This document shows, piece by piece, positions 14,053 through 23,159 of a stretch of DNA of 64,000 nucleotides. The notes beneath the pieces were generated by a model. That model saw only the letters and a program-made list of their open reading frames with translations. It was not told the origin of the DNA and did not search any database. The stretch comes from Deltaproteobacteria bacterium (GTDB lineage: Bacteria > Myxococcota_A > UBA796 > UBA2385): positions 35,344-99,343 of the forward strand of contig JAEUKK010000131.1 in NCBI GenBank assembly GCA_016792625.1, in the 5' to 3' direction. The position numbers and the translations under genes are program-made. Within the stretch, counting starts at the first letter, position 1. Every line of letters begins with the position of its first letter.

Positions 14053-16704
14053 ATGCCGGTCCGCCGCCCCACGGGCCTCCGCGCCCCTGCGCTCCTCGCC
14101 CTCGGCCTGCTGCTGCTCCACCCGACCCCGGCCTCGCCGGCCGGCACGCGGCTGCCCGCCGCGCCGAGCAGCCCGCCCGGCCGCCCCGCCGCCGCGCCCA
14201 TCGACCCCTTGGCCGTCGCGCGCGAGCGCTGGTCTCAGGGTGATGCCGCTGGCGTGATCACCGTGCTGGAGCCGTGGCTCGCACAAAAGAAGGGCCCGAC
14301 CGGCCGCACCCGGGCCGCCGCGTCGCTGGTCCTCGGCAAGGCCCACGCCGAGCGCGGGAACCACAACCTCGCCAGCCAGTACTTCAACGCCGTGCGCAGG
14401 CAGGGCGGCGCCTTGGCCCCATACGGCGCCTTTTTCGAGGCCGAGGCCGACCTCGCCCGCGGCCGCCCTGAGAGTGCCGCCCGCACCTGCGGCGGCTACG
14501 CGCAGACCTGGCCCGAGGGCCCGCACCTGCACGAGTGCACCCTGCTGATGGGCGACGCCTACGCCCAAGCCGGCAACCGGGGCGCCGCCGCGGGCGCCTA
14601 CCAGCGCTACCTCAAAGAGCACCCCGAGTCGCCGCGCGAAGAGGAGATCCGCCTGAACATCGCGCTGGCGCACGCACGCAGCGAACCCGCGGCCGGCGCG
14701 CGGGAGCTGATCGAGCTCGCGCTGAACCATGGCTGGCCATCCACCGACCTCGCCATCCAGGCGGAGCTGGAGCGCCTTCGCGCGGCGGGGGCGGCCGCGG
14801 CCATCCCGACCGACGCGCGCAGCCGGATGCGGCGCGCCGGGACCTTACGTCGATCCGGGCGCTTCGAAGAGGCCTGGGAGGCCTTTGAGGCCCTGCGAGC
14901 CGACGCCGCGGCGAGCCCACCCCGGGGGATGAGCCCCGCCGAGGCCGCCGAGGTGCTCAGCTGGGTGGACGAGAGCGGCGACAACTTCGCTTGGGCCACC
15001 CGCAAGTACGACGTGTTCGTTGAGTCGGTCATCGCCCAATACAACACCAAGCCATCGGGCGACCTCGCCTGGGAGATTTTCAAGACCTACGGCCGTTTTG
15101 GCGAGTGGCCCAAGGCGATGGAGTGGATCCGCCGCGCCGAGAAGGACCACCCGAACACCGCCAAGCTGAGATCCGGCGCGACCGACATCGCCTGGGGCGC
15201 CCTGCACGCCGGCGAGTATGGCGACGCCGCAGCCCGCTGGCTCGCGCTGTCCAAGCGCGGGGGTGGCGGCCAAAATGCCCTCTTCTACAGCGCCTTCGCG
15301 CTTGGGCAGGCCGGGCAGCACACCGAGGCTGTGGCCCGCTTCGACCAGCTGGCCGCCGAGGCCAAGGGTACGCCCGCCCGCGTCTGCTACTGGCGGGCGA
15401 AGTCCAAAGCCGCGCTCGGCGACGCGGCGGGCGCCGAGGCCGACCGCGCCTGCGCCATCGCGAACGACAAAACCGGCTGGTACGCCCTGCTGCTCGCCCC
15501 AGAGCGCCAGTTCGCCGCTACGCCCGCCTGGACCTTGCGGGACGGCCGGTGGCACGGCCCGGCCGCCCACCGCCTCGCCCCCTTGCCCGCGCCGATCGCC
15601 GCGGCGCCCGCCGCCCTCCACCCGCTGCCCGCCGAGGTGCCCGTGGTGCTCGTCGGTGAGCAGCTACGGCCGGCCTTGCTCGCGCCCGACCGCCGGGCCG
15701 ACCTCAGCGGGCTGCGCTGGGACGTGGTGCGCGCGCCGGTCGAAGCCACGCCCCCCGCCACGAGCGCCCGCGCCCTGGTCGCCGCGCCCGCGCTGACCCC
15801 GCTGCCCGACTCCTACGGCGCCTGCCGGTACTATGACCCCAAGGCCGCGGCAGCCGAGTTCTTGTCCTTTGCCGAGCGAAACCGCGCGATTTGGAAGGAC
15901 CTCCCCGCCGCTTGGGACCTCAGCCAAGCCGGGCTGAGCACCGAAGCGGCCCGCCTGACCTACGCCGCCTACGAGGAGTGGCTGGACGTCACCACCAAGG
16001 GCGCGGGCGGCGATGCGCGGCGGCAAGCCATCGCAAAGTTGGGCATGAGCGCCAGTGATTGGCGGCCTTACGTCTTGTTTTCGCGCGATCACTACCACGT
16101 CGCCCGGGTGTGCTCAGGCCTGAGCGCGCCGGGGGCCTCGGCCGAAGAGGAGCGCGCCGTGGCCCGGCTGGGCTGGCCGGTGGTGCGCCCCGACGAGATC
16201 TGGGCCCACGCCCAAACTTTTGACGTCGACCCCTGGGTGATGCTCGGCCTGATGCGCCAAGAGAGCACCTACCGCAACACGGCGCTCAGCCCGGTCGGCG
16301 CGATCGGCCTCGTGCAGGTCATGCCGCGCACCGGCGCCCGGGTGGCGGCGATGCTCGGCGAGAAGCGCTACTCGCCGGGCGACCTTGAAGACCCGGCGGT
16401 CAACCTGCGCTATGGCATATTTTACTTCTCGAAGCTGCTCGACCGCTTCGATGGGGTGTTTCCGCTGGCGGTCGCGAGCTACAACGGCGGGCCCCACAAC
16501 GTGTCGCGCTGGTACCGGCCCCTCGTTGGGAAGATCGATCTGGACGCGCTCGTCGAGCAGATGCAGTACGACGAGACCCGCGACTACGTCAAGAAGGTCA
16601 GCGGGAACTACGCCCGCTACGTCGCGCTCTACGAGCCCGCGGGCGCGCGCGTGGTCGTGCCGCTGAATCCAGCGGGTGACCACGCCGAGATCATCAACTT
16701 CTGA
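14053..16704 (+). CDS. Soluble lytic murein transglycosylase-like protein with TPR-rich N terminus
   Basis: 883 residues. A Sec signal peptide is visible (LLALGLLLLHPTPASPAG). Residues 50-450 are helical repeats of TPR type, for example LVLGKAHAERGNHNLASQYF and GDAYAQAGNRGAAAGAYQRYL. Residues 715-870 are the SLT domain: catalytic Glu737 in LMRQESTYRN, then SPVGAIGLVQVMP, NLRYGIFYFSKLL and ASYNGGPHNVSRW. It should cleave the glycan of peptidoglycan in the periplasm, giving anhydromuropeptides. The architecture matches E. coli Slt70 (helical doughnut plus lysozyme-like domain) but is longer. Confidence 0.92.
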   Translation: MPVRRPTGLRAPALLALGLLLLHPTPASPAGTRLPAAPSSPPGRPAAAPIDPLAVARERWSQGDAAGVITVLEPWLAQKKGPTGRTRAAASLVLGKAHAERGNHNLASQYFNAVRRQGGALAPYGAFFEAEADLARGRPESAARTCGGYAQTWPEGPHLHECTLLMGDAYAQAGNRGAAAGAYQRYLKEHPESPREEEIRLNIALAHARSEPAAGARELIELALNHGWPSTDLAIQAELERLRAAGAAAAIPTDARSRMRRAGTLRRSGRFEEAWEAFEALRADAAASPPRGMSPAEAAEVLSWVDESGDNFAWATRKYDVFVESVIAQYNTKPSGDLAWEIFKTYGRFGEWPKAMEWIRRAEKDHPNTAKLRSGATDIAWGALHAGEYGDAAARWLALSKRGGGGQNALFYSAFALGQAGQHTEAVARFDQLAAEAKGTPARVCYWRAKSKAALGDAAGAEADRACAIANDKTGWYALLLAPERQFAATPAWTLRDGRWHGPAAHRLAPLPAPIAAAPAALHPLPAEVPVVLVGEQLRPALLAPDRRADLSGLRWDVVRAPVEATPPATSARALVAAPALTPLPDSYGACRYYDPKAAAAEFLSFAERNRAIWKDLPAAWDLSQAGLSTEAARLTYAAYEEWLDVTTKGAGGDARRQAIAKLGMSASDWRPYVLFSRDHYHVARVCSGLSAPGASAEEERAVARLGWPVVRPDEIWAHAQTFDVDPWVMLGLMRQESTYRNTALSPVGAIGLVQVMPRTGARVAAMLGEKRYSPGDLEDPAVNLRYGIFYFSKLLDRFDGVFPLAVASYNGGPHNVSRWYRPLVGKIDLDALVEQMQYDETRDYVKKVSGNYARYVALYEPAGARVVVPLNPAGDHAEIINF

Positions 16705-16735
16705 GCGGCGGGCCCCCCTTGGGCGGGCGGGCGGC

Positions 16736-17350
16736 CTAATCTTCGTCGCGGCCCGCCTCGATCAGCTCGCCCTCGACCTCTTCAGCCGCGATGGCCGGTT
16801 TTGCGCCCTTGCCGCCGACCGCGTCTTTGATGCGCACCCACCAATCCGTTCGGTCATCACCCTCGGCGCCGGCCAGAATGACGGCCACATCGGCGGACTC
16901 CGCGATGCAGGCCGCAGCGCCGGTGTTGACCCGACCGTTGAGGGGCAGGACCGCGCCGCTCGACAGCAGCAGGCCAGTGACTTGGCCGCCGCTGCGGTCG
17001 ATCACGAAGTCTTGAACCGCGCCGAGCGCGCCCCCTTTGCGTGTGATCGCCTGGGTGCCCTTGTAGGCGCTGGCCCAGGCCCGGCCCTCGAGCACGCTCG
17101 GCTTGGCGGCGGACCACTCCACCGCGCCCTCGGTGCGGATGAGCGCGAGGTCGCGGCCGATGAGCAGCACGTCTTCGACCCGCACCCCGCCGGCCTTGCC
17201 GAACATCCCGCCACCTTTGAGCCGCCAGCCGTAGATCCGGTGCGACTCGAGGTCGAAGAGGAAGTCGTCGAGGCGCCCGAGCAGCGCGCCCTCTTCGAGC
17301 GTGGCGACTTGCAGGTTCTGCGCGCGCTTCCAGGTCTCGATCGGCTGCAT
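16736..17350 (-). CDS. PRC-barrel domain protein (two copies)
   Basis: 204 residues. Two PRC-barrel-like halves are visible, around 8-80 (GALLGRLDDFLFDLESHRIYGWRL) and 95-165 (GGALGAVQDFVIDRSGGQVTGLLL). Each has the pattern of a short beta-barrel that recognises or stabilises other proteins. There is no signal peptide or membrane segment and the C terminus is acidic. It is convergent with the lytic transglycosylase gene and stands alone. The binding partner is unknown. Confidence 0.75.
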   Translation of the reverse strand: MQPIETWKRAQNLQVATLEEGALLGRLDDFLFDLESHRIYGWRLKGGGMFGKAGGVRVEDVLLIGRDLALIRTEGAVEWSAAKPSVLEGRAWASAYKGTQAITRKGGALGAVQDFVIDRSGGQVTGLLLSSGAVLPLNGRVNTGAAACIAESADVAVILAGAEGDDRTDWWVRIKDAVGGKGAKPAIAAEEVEGELIEAGRDED

Positions 17351-17618
17351 GCACCCTCCGGGAGCCGACGGGATCTAATCCGCCCGCGGGTCGCCGGTGG
17401 AGCGCGCCAGCCCGCCCGCGCCGTCCCTCCCCTCCCCTGCCTTGCGCAGAGCGCGCACAGGCGCGCAGCTCCGCGGCCCCAACGCGGTCCCACGGGGGCG
17501 CCGGCCCGCGCCCGGCCTTCCCAATCGAGATCGGCTATGGAAGAGTCCGGTCGAGGAGCCGCGGACGCCCGCGCCGCGGCTTGGGGTCCACGCCCGCGCC
17601 CGCCCCCGAGGAGGAGCT

Positions 17619-18605
17619 GTGACCACCGCCCGTCTGATCCCCCTCCTGCTCGCGCTGCTCACCGCCTGTGGCGGCGACAAAGGCGCGGATGACGCCGAAG
17701 ACGACGTGGGCGGCGATGAAGCCGGCGGCGGCGACGGGGCAGGCCCGACCGAGTACGACCCCAGCGGGGTGCTCGGTGACGAGGGCGCCGTGGTGACCGC
17801 CGCCGACTTCGACCGCGCCTGGGCCGAGGCCAGCCTCGCGGTCGTGTTCGACCGGCTGCCGGGGCTGCACGCCACCCCGGTGCTCGAGGCCTACCGCGAC
17901 GCGATGATCGACGCGGACCCAGACTGTCCCAGCCGCTACTCCGCCGATGGCAACCAGTTCTGGTACGCCAACTGCACGAGCGAGGCGGGCACCGGATTTT
18001 CCGGCTATGCCTTTGATTATGTGTACGATGACATCCCGCTCTACGGCGACGGCAACCTATGGGACGCGGCCGTCGTCTCGGGCGCAGCGACCTTCACCGC
18101 GGGCGGCGATCGCTACGACTTCTCCGGCTCGGCTTACACCGCCGAGAGTGAGCAAGAGGGCTACCTCGTCTCCACCAGCGATGTGTACGGTTGGTTTGAG
18201 GTCACCGGGGATCGCTGGGCCGACGACGACTGGATGACCGACGCCGTCCACCCCAGCCTCAGCCTATACGCGGTCACCGGCGAGGGCGCTGACCCTGCCC
18301 GGTACCTCTCGGTCTCGGGCCTGATCGGCGGGCTCGCACCTGACCTGCCTGGCGTCGATCTCGACCGGGTGAGCTTCGCTAACGCCGGTGCGGGCTACAC
18401 CTGCGCCGACGAGGCGACGGGGGTGGTCGCCCTCCGCGACGCAGCCGGCGCATGGTGGGAGGTCCACTTCGACGTCGACCCCGACAGCTGGGCCCTCGAC
18501 GGCCCCTGTGATGGCTGCGGGCAGGTGTTTTTCCAAGGGGAGCTGGCCGGCGAGGCCTGCGCCGACCCGAGCGCCCTGCTCGGCTGGGGAGGTGAGCCGT
18601 GGTGA
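17619..18605 (+). CDS. Cys-rich lipoprotein A (paralogue of 22083-23120)
   Basis: 328 residues from a GTG preceded by GAGGAGGAGCT. A lipoprotein signal peptide ends in LLTACGG, followed by an Asp/Gly-rich linker typical of surface lipoproteins. The mature part contains CPSRYSADGNQFWYANCT, FSGYAFDYVYDD and a C-terminal CDGCG...GEAC. The same cysteine layout recurs in lipoprotein B, five genes on. No known domain is recognised. It is the first gene of a seven-gene plus-strand operon; its stop overlaps the next start. Confidence 0.8.
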   Translation: MTTARLIPLLLALLTACGGDKGADDAEDDVGGDEAGGGDGAGPTEYDPSGVLGDEGAVVTAADFDRAWAEASLAVVFDRLPGLHATPVLEAYRDAMIDADPDCPSRYSADGNQFWYANCTSEAGTGFSGYAFDYVYDDIPLYGDGNLWDAAVVSGAATFTAGGDRYDFSGSAYTAESEQEGYLVSTSDVYGWFEVTGDRWADDDWMTDAVHPSLSLYAVTGEGADPARYLSVSGLIGGLAPDLPGVDLDRVSFANAGAGYTCADEATGVVALRDAAGAWWEVHFDVDPDSWALDGPCDGCGQVFFQGELAGEACADPSALLGWGGEPW

Positions 18606-20311
18606 GTTGGACACGCTCAGGTTGGGCCACCTGCTTGCAGGTTGGGCTCACCGCCCTGGCCTTTGGCGCGGCGCTCTGGGGCTGCACCACCGGCAAGGAC
18701 GCCGGCGAAGACAGCGTGGAGCAGCGCACACCGGCGCCCGGCGACGCGGCGCGCAGCCTTCAACCCATGGAGGCCGGCCGCCTGCTGACCCGCATCAGCC
18801 TCGACCTGCGGGGCGTGCGCCCGAGCATCGACGAGCTGGCCGCCGTGCGCGCCGATCCGGCGACCGCCGACGCTGAGCTCGACGCGGCGATCGAGCGCTA
18901 CCTCGCCGATCCACGCTTCGAAGAGCGCATGGTCGACCTCTTCGCCGAGATCTACCTCACCCGCGCCGACAGCTTCATTGTGGGCTCAAGCCAATACAAC
19001 ATTGACGACCGCGCCGCCTTCACCCGGGCGGTGGGCGAAGAGCCGCTGCGCCTCGTCGCCCGGGTGGCCGCCAGCGACCTGCCGTGGACCGAGATCGTGA
19101 CCGCCGACTGGACCATGGCCAACGAGGTCTTGGCGAGCGCTTGGTACCTGCCCTACCCCACCGACGCGGAGGGGTGGCAGCAGAGCCGCTACACCGACGG
19201 CCGCCCTGCCGCCGGGGTGCTCTCGACGAATGGGCTCTGGTGGCGGTATGGCTCAACCGCGTCCAACGCAAACCGTAAGCGGGCAAACCAAGCCAGCCGT
19301 ATCTTGCTCTGCAATGACTACCTCGTGCGCCCGATCGACTTTGCGCGCGACGTCGATCTGCTCGATGAGAACGCAGTCAACGACGCCATCAACAACAACC
19401 CTGGCTGCGTGAACTGCCACGTCAGCCTCGACCCCTTCGCCGCCTACTTCTTCGGCTTCTGGGCCTACAACGGCGACTCCGCACGCGAGTCCTCGCTCTA
19501 CCACCCCGAGCGCGAGCGGTTGTGGAGCGACTACCTCGACGAGGCGCCGAGCTTCTACGGCGCGCCCGGCTCCTCGCTGGGTGACTTGGGGCGGCAGATC
19601 GCGAGCGACAGCCGCTTCCCGGCCTGCGCCACCACCCAGGTCTACGAGGCGCTGCTGCGCCGGAGCAGCGGCGTGGCCGACATGGACGCGCTGACCGCAC
19701 ACCGCGAGGCCTTCCTCACCGGCGGCCTCCAGCTCAAGGCCCTCATCCGCTCGGTGCTGCACGACCCGCGCTACCGCAGCGTCGACACCACCAACGCTGA
19801 CGCGCTCGGCGGTGTGCCCACCAAGCTCGTCACCGTCGACCAGCTCGGCGCGCAGATCGAAGCGCTGACCGGCTTCGCCTGGACCAACGGCGGCGTCGAG
19901 ATGTTGGGCAACGACCAGGTCGGCGTGCGGACCTTGGCCGGCGGCGCCGATGGTGACACCGTGGTGCGCAGCGCGACCCAAGTCAACGCCACCATGTTGC
20001 TCGTGCAGGCCCGGCTGGCCGAGGCCGCCGCCACCCACGCCGCTTGGCGGGCGCTCGAAGAGGGTGATCGCAGCCTGTTCACGCGGATGTTGCCAAACGT
20101 CCCGCGGCAGCGCGAGCCCGAGGCGGCGGTGGGCATGCTTCAAGACTGGATGTTGATGATCCTCGGGAGGGAGGTCGCCGCCGATGGTGAGGAGATCACC
20201 GCGCTGCTGGCCCTCTACGACGAGCTCTACGCCGCGGAGGAGGACCCGACCGTGGCTTGGGTCGGGGTGCTGGTCGCCCTGCTCCGTGACCCTGACCTCC
20301 TCCTCTACTGA
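18599..20311 (+). CDS. DUF1549-like exported c-type haem lipoprotein
   Basis: 570 residues. The signal sequence has a lipobox-like GAALWGC. Residues 58-170 resemble the planctomycete-type DUF1549 module (LLTRISLDLRGVRPSIDEL). A single haem-binding motif CVNCH at 270-274 in NPGCVNCHVSLDP is followed by a DUF1588/DUF1585-like region (ETTNADALGG-like, HDPRYR). These modules occur together in surface haem proteins next to DUF1501 proteins, exactly as here. The GTG at 18599 overlaps the previous stop and has GGAGG upstream; a second GTG at 18602 is equally possible. The function of this family is not established. Confidence 0.78.
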   Translation: MVSWTRSGWATCLQVGLTALAFGAALWGCTTGKDAGEDSVEQRTPAPGDAARSLQPMEAGRLLTRISLDLRGVRPSIDELAAVRADPATADAELDAAIERYLADPRFEERMVDLFAEIYLTRADSFIVGSSQYNIDDRAAFTRAVGEEPLRLVARVAASDLPWTEIVTADWTMANEVLASAWYLPYPTDAEGWQQSRYTDGRPAAGVLSTNGLWWRYGSTASNANRKRANQASRILLCNDYLVRPIDFARDVDLLDENAVNDAINNNPGCVNCHVSLDPFAAYFFGFWAYNGDSARESSLYHPERERLWSDYLDEAPSFYGAPGSSLGDLGRQIASDSRFPACATTQVYEALLRRSSGVADMDALTAHREAFLTGGLQLKALIRSVLHDPRYRSVDTTNADALGGVPTKLVTVDQLGAQIEALTGFAWTNGGVEMLGNDQVGVRTLAGGADGDTVVRSATQVNATMLLVQARLAEAAATHAAWRALEEGDRSLFTRMLPNVPRQREPEAAVGMLQDWMLMILGREVAADGEEITALLALYDELYAAEEDPTVAWVGVLVALLRDPDLLLY

Positions 20312-20323
20312 GCCGAGGCCGCC

Positions 20324-21646
20324 ATGCGTATGCCGCTCCCCTCCCCGCTCACCCCCTCCGCGCGCGGTTTTGGCCGCCTGCCCCTCTCCCGTCGGGCCGT
20401 GCTCGCCGGCGGCTCGGCCCTCGGGCTCAGCGCCGCGGGTTTGGCCAGCCGCCCGGCCCGGGCCGCGGCGGCCAGCGACCTGAAGTTTGTGTTCGTGTTC
20501 AACACCGGCGGCTGGGACCCGACCCGCGTCTTCGTCGACGCCTCCGACAACCGGGCCGTGGCCATGGAACCCGGCGCAGCGCGGGCCACGACCCGCGGCC
20601 TGCCCTGGGTTGACCATCCCGCCCGACCGGCGGTGCGCGCCTTCGTCGAAGCAAACGCGGCCGATATGCTCGTGATCAATGGCCTGCAGGTGCGCAGCAT
20701 CGCGCACGAGATCTGCACGATGATCGCGCTGACCGGCGACACCTCTGGCTTCAAGCCTGACTTCGCCACGATCATCGCCAACGACCAAGCCGCCCGCTAC
20801 ACCCTGCCCCACCTTGTGCTGGGCGGCCCGAGCTTCACCGGCGCGCTGGGCACGGCGGTGGCCCGCACGGGCAGCAACGGCCAGCTCGAAGGCCTGCTGT
20901 CGGGTGAGATCGTGGGATACTCCGACAGCTTCACGGCGCAGCTCCCGCCCACCTCGCTCTCGTCGATTGACCGCTTCCTCGGTCGACGGGCCGGCGCCCG
21001 CGCGGTGCAGGGCCGAAGCGCCGCGGACCGCGAGCTGGCGGCGAGCCTGCTGGCCGCCCACGAGAAGGCCGTCGACCTGCGCGGCTATCGTTATGTGATG
21101 GACTTCACCACCGACGGCACCATCGAGAGCCAAGCAGCGGTGGCGGTCGACGCGCTCTCGGTCGGCCTCTCGCGCTGCGTCAGCCTCAGCTTCCCCAACA
21201 GCGGCGGCTTGTCTTGGGACAGCCACGGCGACAACGACGCCACCCAGTCCGCCCTTTTTGAGGGGCTCTTCGGTGGGCTCGCCGAGCTGATGGCGCTGCT
21301 GCGCAGCACTCCGGGCAGCTCTGCCACCACCTTGGCCGACGAGACCGTGGTCGTCGTGCAGTCCGAGATGGGGCGCACGCCCAACCTCAACCCTGCCAAT
21401 GGAAAGGACCACTGGCCCTATACGAGCATGATGCTTCTTGGGCCAGGCCTCACGACCAACCGGGTCGTGGGCGCGCTGAACGATGGCTATGTCGGCGAGC
21501 TCATCGATCTCGAGACGGCCGAGGTCGACCCCGGGGGTCGTACGCTCTCGGCTGAGTCGATTGGCGCGGCCCTGCTCGCGATGGCCGACATCGACCCGGC
21601 CGCGCACGTCGACGGCGCCGACCCGCTGCTGGGCGTGTTGGCGTGA
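20324..21646 (+). CDS. Tat-exported DUF1501 (sulfatase-like) protein
   Basis: 440 residues. The N terminus is a Tat signal: LSRRAVLAGGSALGLSAAGLA with the twin Arg at about 23-24. The mature protein matches DUF1501: FVFVFNTGGWDPTR at the start, SWDSHGDND, and the diagnostic SEMGRTPNLN followed by GKDHWPYTSMMLLGPG. DUF1501 proteins have an alkaline-phosphatase/sulfatase-like fold and sit beside DUF1549/DUF1800-type haem proteins, but their reaction is unknown. Tat export suggests folding with a cofactor in the cytoplasm. It is 12 bases from the preceding stop and its own stop overlaps the next gene. Confidence 0.9.
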   Translation: MRMPLPSPLTPSARGFGRLPLSRRAVLAGGSALGLSAAGLASRPARAAAASDLKFVFVFNTGGWDPTRVFVDASDNRAVAMEPGAARATTRGLPWVDHPARPAVRAFVEANAADMLVINGLQVRSIAHEICTMIALTGDTSGFKPDFATIIANDQAARYTLPHLVLGGPSFTGALGTAVARTGSNGQLEGLLSGEIVGYSDSFTAQLPPTSLSSIDRFLGRRAGARAVQGRSAADRELAASLLAAHEKAVDLRGYRYVMDFTTDGTIESQAAVAVDALSVGLSRCVSLSFPNSGGLSWDSHGDNDATQSALFEGLFGGLAELMALLRSTPGSSATTLADETVVVVQSEMGRTPNLNPANGKDHWPYTSMMLLGPGLTTNRVVGALNDGYVGELIDLETAEVDPGGRTLSAESIGAALLAMADIDPAAHVDGADPLLGVLA

Positions 21647-22086
21647 GGGATCGGGTCGCAGCGGTGCGCGCGGGCTCCTTCGCCCTGTTCACTTGCGCCG
21701 CGCTCGGCTGCGGCGGCGACAAGGCCAGCGACCAGGCAGAGGGCGACGACGGGGGTGGTGACAGCGGCGGCGCGGTCGACAGCGGCACGGTCCTCCCCGG
21801 CTGTGCGGGCGAGCCTGTCGTGACTTGGGCCAACTTTGGCCAAGGTTTCCTTCGCGAGCAATGCCAAGCCTGCCACGCGAGCACGGTGGTGAACCGCGGG
21901 GACGCCCCCGCTGACGTCATCTTCGACACCGAGGCCGACGCGGTCCGGCTCGCGGCGCGCATCGAGGCCCGCGCCTTGGGCGAGCCGCCGAGCATGCCCC
22001 CCGAGGGTGGGGTCTCGGACACCGACCGGACGCTGCTTGACCTCTGGTTGCGCTGCGACCCCGCGATGAACGGAGGGGGACAATGA
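21643..22086 (+). CDS. Small mono-haem c-type lipoprotein
   Basis: 147 residues from a GTG whose GTGA overlaps the DUF1501 stop. The lipobox is CAALGCGG, followed by an Asp/Gly-rich linker. One haem-binding motif CQACH lies in LREQCQACHAST, with a possible distal Met in PPSMPPEGG. This fits a small electron-carrying cytochrome c anchored by lipid. Its last four bases (ATGA) overlap the start of lipoprotein B. Confidence 0.85.
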   Translation: MRDRVAAVRAGSFALFTCAALGCGGDKASDQAEGDDGGGDSGGAVDSGTVLPGCAGEPVVTWANFGQGFLREQCQACHASTVVNRGDAPADVIFDTEADAVRLAARIEARALGEPPSMPPEGGVSDTDRTLLDLWLRCDPAMNGGGQ

Positions 22087-23120
22087 AGCCCACGCTGAGC
22101 CGAAAGCACCACTCCCACGCCATCCGCGGCGAGCTGTGCGCGGCGCTGACCCTGGCGCTGGTGGCCTGCAGCGGTGACCAGAAGGGCGGAGGGGCCGCAG
22201 CGGACGGGGAGAGCGCGGACGACAGCGCAGCGGGCGCCGACGGTGGGGCGGCCATCGACACCGGCGATCCCGCCTGGATTCTGCCCGATGACGGGGGCGG
22301 AGAGGTGGTGCCCATCGACCCCGACGCGGTCGCGGCCCAGGTCGAGGCCGCGCTGGCCCGCATGTCGGGGGTCAGCGCCGCGCCGCTCCTCTCAGCGATG
22401 GACGCCATCCTCGCCGCGGGGGAGCCGGGCTGCCCCGACTGGTACACCGACGAGGACGGCAACCCCTACTGGTCGGACACCTGCACGGCCTCAAGCGGCG
22501 CGTCCTTCTCGGGCTACGGCCTCATCTACCGCTACGATGGCTATAGCGACGGCGCGACCACCTGGGACGGCTTCGGCCTCGCCGTGGCGGGCAGCCTGAC
22601 CGCACCCGACGGCGAAGAGCTGGCGATGAACGGCTACGCTTCCTTCTTGCAAGGTGAAGAGGAGAGCGGCAGCCTCACCGCCTACTCCACCATCGAGGCC
22701 GGGCAGCGCTGGTCGGCCTCCACCGAGCCCTGGCTGGCCGAGGGCACGGGCCCCACCGTGGGCTGGTACGCGGTCGGCGCGCCCGACGGCTCGGGGGGCG
22801 CGGTCTCGATCACCGCCCGGGTCGAGCCCGAAGATGCCTTCACTGCGGTCATCCTCGACGAGGTGCTGTTCATCACCGAGAGCTGGGGCTCAGCCTGCCC
22901 CCAAGAGCCGGCCGGCGCCATCTCGGTGCTGACCGCCGAGGGCCGCTGGCTCGATCTGGAGTTCGACGGGCCCGGCTGGGGAGAGGACGCCGAGGTCACC
23001 CTCTGCGACGGCTGCGGGCGGGCCTACGAGGCGGGCGCAGCTTTGGGCGAGGTCTGCGTCGACTTCTCTGCGGTCGGCAGCCCGGAGCGCTGGCCCCTTT
23101 GGACCGGCCCGTACCGCTAA
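22083..23120 (+). CDS. Cys-rich lipoprotein B (paralogue of 17619-18605)
   Basis: 345 residues, starting in the ATGA overlap with the previous gene. The lipobox is LALVACSG. The mature part holds CPDWYTDEDGNPYWSDTCT, FSGYGLIYRYDG, SACPQE and a terminal CDGCGRAYEAGAALGEVC, matching the cysteine framework of lipoprotein A. The conserved Cys set points to disulfides in the periplasm or on the cell surface, or to metal binding. No Pfam family is recognised. Confidence 0.8.
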   Translation: MKPTLSRKHHSHAIRGELCAALTLALVACSGDQKGGGAAADGESADDSAAGADGGAAIDTGDPAWILPDDGGGEVVPIDPDAVAAQVEAALARMSGVSAAPLLSAMDAILAAGEPGCPDWYTDEDGNPYWSDTCTASSGASFSGYGLIYRYDGYSDGATTWDGFGLAVAGSLTAPDGEELAMNGYASFLQGEEESGSLTAYSTIEAGQRWSASTEPWLAEGTGPTVGWYAVGAPDGSGGAVSITARVEPEDAFTAVILDEVLFITESWGSACPQEPAGAISVLTAEGRWLDLEFDGPGWGEDAEVTLCDGCGRAYEAGAALGEVCVDFSAVGSPERWPLWTGPYR

Positions 23121-23159
23121 GCTCCAGGGTCGAGGCCACATATCGCGAGGGATGAGCCA

